This document shows positions 16,801 through 20,737 of a stretch of DNA of 20,737 bases, one piece after another (the stretch's first letter is position 1; each line of letters starts with the position of its first letter). Location of the stretch: the NCBI GenBank assembly GCA_910588075.1, contig CAJUOS010000034.1, positions 5,505 through 26,241 of the forward strand, written 5' to 3'. The stretch comes from an uncultured Erysipelotrichaceae bacterium (GTDB taxonomy: Bacteria > Bacillota_I > Bacilli_A > Erysipelotrichales > Coprobacillaceae). Below the pieces are notes generated by a model, which saw only the letters and a program-made list of their open reading frames with translations, searched no databases and had not been told where the DNA came from. Made by a program: the position numbers and the translations under genes.

Positions 16801-18016
16801 TGCTTTGATTATTAATAGTGATGATGTTATAGGAGACCATTTCTGGATTTGGCGTGCTGATCATGGTGCAGGTGTTGCTTGGGATGGTAATGAATCACAA
16901 CATGGTTTAATTGTTAATGGTGATGATGTTCATTGTTATGCATTATTTAATGAACATTTCCAAAATTATCATACTTTATGGAATGGTGAAAATGGATCAA
17001 CTTATTTCTATCAAAATGAAACTGCATATGATCCAATTTCTCAAGAAGCGTGGATGTCTCATAATGGAACAGTTAATGGATATTCATCATATAAAGTTGC
17101 TAATAATGTTGAAAAACATTATGCAGTTGGTTTAGGTATTTATAATGTATTTATTTATACTGGTCCAGAATATGATGCTACTCAAGTACAAATTCAATTG
17201 GATAATGCTATTGAAGTTCCAAATAAAGAAGGTGTTCTTATAGAGAATGCTTGTATTCAAACATTTGCTAATGATGGAGGAGCTTTACAAAAGATTAATT
17301 CAATTATTAATGGAGCAGGTAATGGTGTAAGTAGTGGAGTTGATAAAGAAACAGGTGTACAAGGAACTGGATGGTCTAGACAATACTTATTAAGCTATAA
17401 CAATGGAACTGCAATTGTTGGTAAAGCACCTGCTGCTGACCAAAAAGGTAAATTTATTGGTGTAGAAGTTATTGAAAATGTAAGAGGATTAGGGGATGAC
17501 CATTTGGATGTCAATGGATTAAAATCATTGATTGCAAAAGCTAAGAAATTAAATGAAAAGGAATATACAGTTGATAGTTGGGAAAATCTAGAAGCTTGTT
17601 TAGAAAGTGCTGAAAATGCGTTAACACATGAATCTTTAAAATATACATTTGAAAAAGATTTTAATGAAGTTAAGGATTCTTTAAAAGAAGCTATTGAAAA
17701 TTTAGAAAAACTTGATGATTCATCTTCAGTTGATAAACCTTCAACTCCTGATGATAAACCAGATACAAACAAGCCAGCTGTACCTGATAATGATAATACA
17801 GATGTTAATAAACCAGATGATGAAAATATTGATAGTGATGTATTAGGTGAAGAAGTAGATACAACTCATAAACCAAATCAAAATTTAACTACACCTAGTG
17901 GAAACAAGAATAATCATGTTCAAACAGGTGATTCTACAACAATTGTTCCATATGCAATTTTAACAACTTGTACTGTTTTAGCATATATGACAATAAGAAA
18001 GAGAAAACATGTATAA
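13874..18016 (+). CDS. Secreted cell-wall-attached GH55-like beta-helix protein with trefoil-like, FN3 and FIVAR domains, 1380 aa
   Basis: Large surface protein, probably a beta-1,3-glucanase. A signal peptide ends near VYA-AEP (cleavage after residue 30). Residues about 37-340 are two beta-trefoil-like (fascin/ricin-like) units; FN3 domains lie at about 341-440 and 445-537. The core, about 543-1200, is repetitive beta-helix sequence in two halves, as in GH55 exo-beta-1,3-glucanases: the first half has IYYKPGNYI, the second FFTPGVYHAEEVIEV and an IVLGSGMATIVP strand. FNEH (E1027, H1028) and YQNETAYDP (E1049) match the order of the GH55 SEHH...QTETPY motif, so E1027 is a candidate acid. A FIVAR domain (1210-1280), a Pro/Asp/Lys linker, VQTGD (1349-1353), a hydrophobic helix and RKRKH form the anchor. 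Start at 13874 has AGGAGA 7 bases upstream; ATG 13829 would add 15 residues before the signal peptide. GH55 assignment is inference from motifs. Confidence 0.8.
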   Translation: MLKKWSKKIYTSLLTFAMILGMVGVMPVYAAEPVVDLDKNYAIVTKDGKAIMMKSKGFMGPSTSDANCPHADGKVSSQNTIDPMGLFKIEKNSEDYYSFYCPEANSNYLELEGDGVSLFSWSTKNYNNLQESARNHAQFALEVAEDGYYIVSRQATQGYKYLCVEDNGLVKGVASSADATVFTFKEVVVVDNSFYIENVDTQKYVTTKDQELLKPIKVTATEVTDTEKFNVSYQTNDNHIISGMDGQKINTVSFISKLNNQCVIGSANWQDGAVSAIMAVGQTGGWESIVVTPNGDGTVSLRSAYTYQYITVNDKSELELCDKKDNELTNKEKFIIHTGNPQINKVEGLTTNVRPTNTMISLSWNSLTKDLISGYEVWRSTTDNFADFQKVADVTTNSYVDKNLNPSTTYYYKVRGVNGQGSIEEGSKINGEFSDVLSKATLQGEAPKAPQTMKIEDIGNNKVTVSWDRSESENAVKYEVYKAVSAYAPYEKIGETDALSYTIPYTTGNGGTKYHYYKVVAVSNEDVQSELDDIDSVSLEKDIFGKNTIFIAETDNVDKVNQVIQNIFKQQNSLKDDAQFNGKNYSIYYKPGNYIQTDSVPVGFYTHVGGLGKVPTDVKLNNMEVPAYLDERGNANAGNYWDDGGAWRNATCNFWRSAENLSIVGTGEATVVNEGKVAPYSNNWSPSKFSWSVAQAAPLRRVYSTRDVSYDWSFGWASGGYTADCLFEGEAKTDSGQQYFTRNSVVKGNAIGTTLNNFNMGVESESLPHTTSLINNNGYTDWGEGNIGDTQKVSTHISETPIIKEKPFLFIDDDGEYKIFVPALRTNTSGVSWGAGKANDGMGEGEIVSLDNFYITKEGDTAKTINAQLKAGKNVFFTPGVYHAEEVIEVNNPHTIVLGSGMATIVPTNSQGAMKVADVDGITLSGLIFDAGKYSNYLLTVGDEGKHIDHSDNPTLLQDLFFRVGGTTDELTKADNALIINSDDVIGDHFWIWRADHGAGVAWDGNESQHGLIVNGDDVHCYALFNEHFQNYHTLWNGENGSTYFYQNETAYDPISQEAWMSHNGTVNGYSSYKVANNVEKHYAVGLGIYNVFIYTGPEYDATQVQIQLDNAIEVPNKEGVLIENACIQTFANDGGALQKINSIINGAGNGVSSGVDKETGVQGTGWSRQYLLSYNNGTAIVGKAPAADQKGKFIGVEVIENVRGLGDDHLDVNGLKSLIAKAKKLNEKEYTVDSWENLEACLESAENALTHESLKYTFEKDFNEVKDSLKEAIENLEKLDDSSSVDKPSTPDDKPDTNKPAVPDNDNTDVNKPDDENIDSDVLGEEVDTTHKPNQNLTTPSGNKNNHVQTGDSTTIVPYAILTTCTVLAYMTIRKRKHV

Positions 18017-20642
18017 AACATATATTAAAAAAACAGTAATGACACTTTTAAGTGTCATTCTGTTATTTTCAATCATAAATGTATCTGCTTTAGAAAATAA
18101 TGAAATCAACTTATGGAAACAAGAAGCTATTATATTTCCTAAAGTATCTCAATTGGTTCCAGCTGGACCTATTCAATTACGATGGAAACAATTGAATGAT
18201 GAACAAGTTCAAGCTTATGAAATTTATTTTGATGGGCAATTAGAAGGAACTGTTAATAAGGATATAACTTCTTATAGTGTATATTCAACTCAAGTTTCAA
18301 TTCATGAAGTCTCAATTCGTGCTATTTTAAGAAATAATGAAAAAATAGTCAGCCAATCTCAACAGTTTTATATTTCTAAAAAAGGAATAGCTTATGAAAA
18401 TATAGATGCTATTCAAAATTTATCTGCTTCTTGGTATTATAATTGGGGAATACATAGTCAAATGGATACAGACTTAGAATATGTTCCAATGGTTTGGGGA
18501 AGTCAGAATGATGAAAGTATAAAAATGAATGAAATTAAGAAAAATGGTTATTTGACTGTATTAGGTTATAATGAGCCAGAAGGAACATTGAGTGGACAAT
18601 CAAATGTAAGTGTTGAAACAGCTGTGAGACAGTTACCATATTTTATTCAAAGTGGGTTAAGAGTAGGTTCTCCTGCTGTTGAACATTTAAGTTCTCTTTT
18701 AGATAAAAATAGTTGGTTTAGCCAATATATGAACCAAATTAATCCAGATAATATTGATTTTATAGCAGTTCATGAATATTTATATAATGTTTGTAATTGT
18801 AGTGATAAAGATAATACCAAAAGGATTGCTAAAGAATTCTTATCAAATATTCAACAGGTTTATAATCAATATCATAAACCTATTTGGATTACTGAATTAG
18901 GTGTTGTTAATCATGATTCAAATTGGAAACATTATTCTTATAATAATGAACAAGGAAAAAATGAAGTATATCATTTTATGGAATACATTATTAATGGTGT
19001 TGATGATGTTAAAGGTTTAAATGATTTAGACTTTGTAGAAAGATATGCTTGGTTCCCATTTGATATACATAGTGAGCCTGCTGGAGCATCAAGTCTTTTT
19101 ATAACAGAAAGTGATCATCAAAAAAATAGTTCTTTAAAAACAGGAGAACTGAATACATTAGGAAGGTTATATCGTGATTTAGGTAATCCAGAAGGATATA
19201 AAGGATCTTATTTAAGAATTAAAAATGCTGAAATTCATGTATCACAAGATATAAAAGAAATAGAATATACAGGGCAACCACTTAGACCATCTGTAACAGT
19301 ATTGTTTGATGATGAAGAATTAATAGAAGGTATTGATTATACTATATCTTATTCAAATAATATTAATGCAGGTAAGAATGGGATTTTAACTATTAAGGGA
19401 CAAGGACGTTTTGTTGGAGAGAAGAACCAGAATTTTATCATTGCTAAAAGAGACATATCTCATATTACTTATTCGCAAGTTGCATCTCAAAAATATACAG
19501 GACAAAATATAGAACCACCAATACAATTATATGATGGAAAGAAACTTTTAAAGAAAGATGTAGATTATCAAATTATTTATGAAAATAATAAGAAGATAGG
19601 TAATAAAACAGCTTTAATGAAAATTATAGGAAAAGGAAATTATGAAGGAACAAAAAGAGTATACTTTAGTATTATAGAAAATCCTATAATCAGTGTTCAA
19701 TTAAATAAAGCAAATGCAACTATTTATAAGGGAAAAACATTGACATTAAAAGCAACAATTCATCCTATTCAAACATCAAATAGTAAAGTTTTATCATGGA
19801 CATCAAGTCATCCTAAGATTGTTACTGTATCTAGTACAGGAGTAATTAAAGGAATAAGTGCTGGAACTGCTAAAATTACTGTTAAAACAAGTAATGGAAA
19901 AACAGCAAGTTGCACAGTAACAGTTAAAAATCCATCATTATCTTTAAATTATACAAGTAAAACTTTAAATAAAGGGACATCTTTGACATTAAAGGCATCA
20001 ACAACACCTGCTACAACCATAATATATAAAACAAGTCATCCATCAGTGGCTACAGTTACAAGTAAAGGTGTTATTAAAGCAGTTAATGGTGGGAAAACAA
20101 CAATAACAGTAACAGCTAATGGGTTAAGTAAGAAATGTATTATCACAGTTCCATATGCAATTACATACAAACTTAATGGTGGAAAAAATAATAAAAATAA
20201 TCCAAAGAGTTATTATGGAAAGAAAATTGTATTTAAAAATCCAACACGAAAAGGATATATATTTAAGGGTTGGTATACAAGTAATCAATATAAAACAAAA
20301 ATAACAAGTTTAAGTAGTGGAAATAAAACTCTTTATGCAAAATGGAGTAAAGTGAGTGTTAATAAAGCAAAGACACCAACAATAACAAATGTAAAAGGGA
20401 AGAAACTAAAAATAAGTTATAAAGCGACAACAGGAGCAAAAGGATATCAAATCCAATATAGTACAAGTAAGAAGTTTAGTAAACCAACAAGTATAACAAA
20501 AACAACAAAAAGTTATACAAGTAAAGCATTAAAGAAGAATAAAACATATTATGTAAGAGTAAGAGCATATAAGTTAGATTCAACAGGTGCTAAAGTATAT
20601 GGAAAGTGGAGTACAGTTAAAAGTAAAAAAATTATAAAATAG
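18009..20642 (+). CDS. Secreted GH128 (Asl1-like) endo-beta-1,3-glucanase with Ig-like, Big_2, InlB-type and FN3 repeats, 877 aa
   Basis: Secreted glycosidase. Signal segment: about residues 7-27 (LLSVILLFSIINVSA). An FN3-like domain (about 30-125) precedes the catalytic barrel (about 128-395). The barrel begins LSASWYYNWG and has GYNEPE with acid/base E189 and WITELG with nucleophile E296, plus VHEYLYN (254-260), all GH128 landmarks; characterised GH128 enzymes cut beta-1,3-glucan. The tail holds two Ig-like units with YTGQ and DYTISYSN/DYQIIYEN patterns (about 405-480 and 483-557), two Big_2 domains (559-640 and 641-715; WTSSHPKIVTVSSTG), an InlB/Flg_new repeat (717-779; RKGYIFKGWYT...LYAKWSK) and a C-terminal FN3 (about 786-873). 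No sorting signal or anchor is seen; the last third is rich in lysine, so ionic binding to wall or substrate is likely. Its start overlaps the upstream gene by 8 bases with a weak binding site, so it is translationally coupled. Confidence 0.88.
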   Translation: MYKTYIKKTVMTLLSVILLFSIINVSALENNEINLWKQEAIIFPKVSQLVPAGPIQLRWKQLNDEQVQAYEIYFDGQLEGTVNKDITSYSVYSTQVSIHEVSIRAILRNNEKIVSQSQQFYISKKGIAYENIDAIQNLSASWYYNWGIHSQMDTDLEYVPMVWGSQNDESIKMNEIKKNGYLTVLGYNEPEGTLSGQSNVSVETAVRQLPYFIQSGLRVGSPAVEHLSSLLDKNSWFSQYMNQINPDNIDFIAVHEYLYNVCNCSDKDNTKRIAKEFLSNIQQVYNQYHKPIWITELGVVNHDSNWKHYSYNNEQGKNEVYHFMEYIINGVDDVKGLNDLDFVERYAWFPFDIHSEPAGASSLFITESDHQKNSSLKTGELNTLGRLYRDLGNPEGYKGSYLRIKNAEIHVSQDIKEIEYTGQPLRPSVTVLFDDEELIEGIDYTISYSNNINAGKNGILTIKGQGRFVGEKNQNFIIAKRDISHITYSQVASQKYTGQNIEPPIQLYDGKKLLKKDVDYQIIYENNKKIGNKTALMKIIGKGNYEGTKRVYFSIIENPIISVQLNKANATIYKGKTLTLKATIHPIQTSNSKVLSWTSSHPKIVTVSSTGVIKGISAGTAKITVKTSNGKTASCTVTVKNPSLSLNYTSKTLNKGTSLTLKASTTPATTIIYKTSHPSVATVTSKGVIKAVNGGKTTITVTANGLSKKCIITVPYAITYKLNGGKNNKNNPKSYYGKKIVFKNPTRKGYIFKGWYTSNQYKTKITSLSSGNKTLYAKWSKVSVNKAKTPTITNVKGKKLKISYKATTGAKGYQIQYSTSKKFSKPTSITKTTKSYTSKALKKNKTYYVRVRAYKLDSTGAKVYGKWSTVKSKKIIK

Positions 20643-20650
20643 GAGAAGTT

Positions 20651-20682
20651 GTGTGTTTTGTGAATAATGAAACACACTTTTC
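20651..20682 (+). terminator. Rho-independent terminator after the GH128 gene
   Basis: GTGTGTTT (20651-20658) and AAACACAC (20670-20677) form an 8-base stem with an 11-base loop, followed by TTTTCTT. It lies 8 bases after the stop codon and ends the glucanase pair. Confidence 0.8.
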
Positions 20683-20689
20683 TTGGTGC

Positions 20690-20712
20690 TCTAAATAATC
20701 GAGCGCTTTAGA
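20690..20712. repeat. Short inverted repeat near the right edge
   Basis: A CTAAA/TTTAG dyad (TCTAAA to TTTAGA with an 11-base gap) follows the terminator. The remaining bases to 20737 hold no gene start or clear promoter. Its role, if any, belongs to the gene beyond the window. Confidence 0.3.
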
Positions 20713-20737
20713 AAAAAACGCTATAAAATATTAAGGG

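Noticed and set aside
16911..17135. 74-codon frame inside the GH55-like gene
   Set aside because: Out-of-frame shadow with methionine- and isoleucine-rich composition and no start signal.
17395..17772. Reverse-strand reading frame of 125 codons inside the GH55-like gene
   Set aside because: Serine- and phenylalanine-rich antisense of the FIVAR and linker region, with no ribosome binding site and no recognisable domain.
18900..20642. Possible fragment of an adhesin rather than an enzyme tail
   Set aside because: The repeats are in one uninterrupted frame with the GH128 domain, with a signal peptide in front and a terminator just behind.
1..20737. CRISPR array, tRNA or rRNA genes, insertion sequences, prophage genes
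   Set aside because: No regularly spaced repeats, cloverleaf-like stretches, transposase or phage motifs were seen on either strand by eye.

Overview
The window is AT-rich, low-GC Gram-positive DNA with strong AGGAGG-type ribosome binding sites, standard genetic code and rho-independent terminators after many genes. Proteins of the gut Erysipelotrichales/Coprobacillaceae or clostridial kind (papain-like C1 peptidase with Big_2 domain, VxTGD-type cell-wall sorting tail, Aquifex-type aconitase, GH4 and GH1 phospho-glucosidases) suggest an anaerobic intestinal Firmicute. That placement is inference from style, not from a marker gene.

Left part (1-4141), all on the minus strand and mostly independent units: a GH1 6-phospho-beta-glucosidase cut by the window edge, a small 2[4Fe-4S] ferredoxin with its own terminator, an ABC-F ATPase of the YdiF type, and a HAD phosphatase of the beta-phosphoglucomutase type whose terminator stem lies inside its last codons.

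Middle part (4288-11212): a secreted C1 peptidase with a Big_2 domain and C-terminal membrane anchor; then a tight three-gene operon of aconitase, NAD-type isocitrate dehydrogenase and a GntR/FCD regulator, read from a near-consensus sigma-A promoter (TTGATT-17-TATAAT) overlapped by a 12-bp perfect palindrome that looks like the GntR operator; then a MATE efflux protein on the opposite strand. Citrate synthase is not in the window, so the operon covers only citrate to 2-oxoglutarate.

Right part (11396-20642), all plus strand, looks like a beta-glucan locus: a GH4 NAD-dependent 6-phospho-beta-glucosidase, an RpiR-type regulator with a SIS sugar-phosphate domain, and two very large secreted proteins whose genes overlap by 8 bases. 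The first (1380 aa) carries trefoil-like and FN3 domains, a large double beta-helix region with GH55-like motifs, a FIVAR domain and a sorting signal. The second (877 aa) carries a GH128 (Asl1-like) catalytic domain with both glutamates followed by six accessory repeats. Both families, where characterised, act on beta-1,3-glucan, so the working model is extracellular cleavage of beta-1,3-glucan (fungal wall, laminarin or callose-like), uptake by a transporter not present here, and intracellular cleavage by the GH4 and GH1 enzymes under RpiR control. A 20-bp palindrome with extra half-sites between rpiR and the large secreted protein is the best candidate operator for this control. No RNA gene, CRISPR array, insertion sequence or phage gene was seen. 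No gene-free stretch exceeds about 210 bases.
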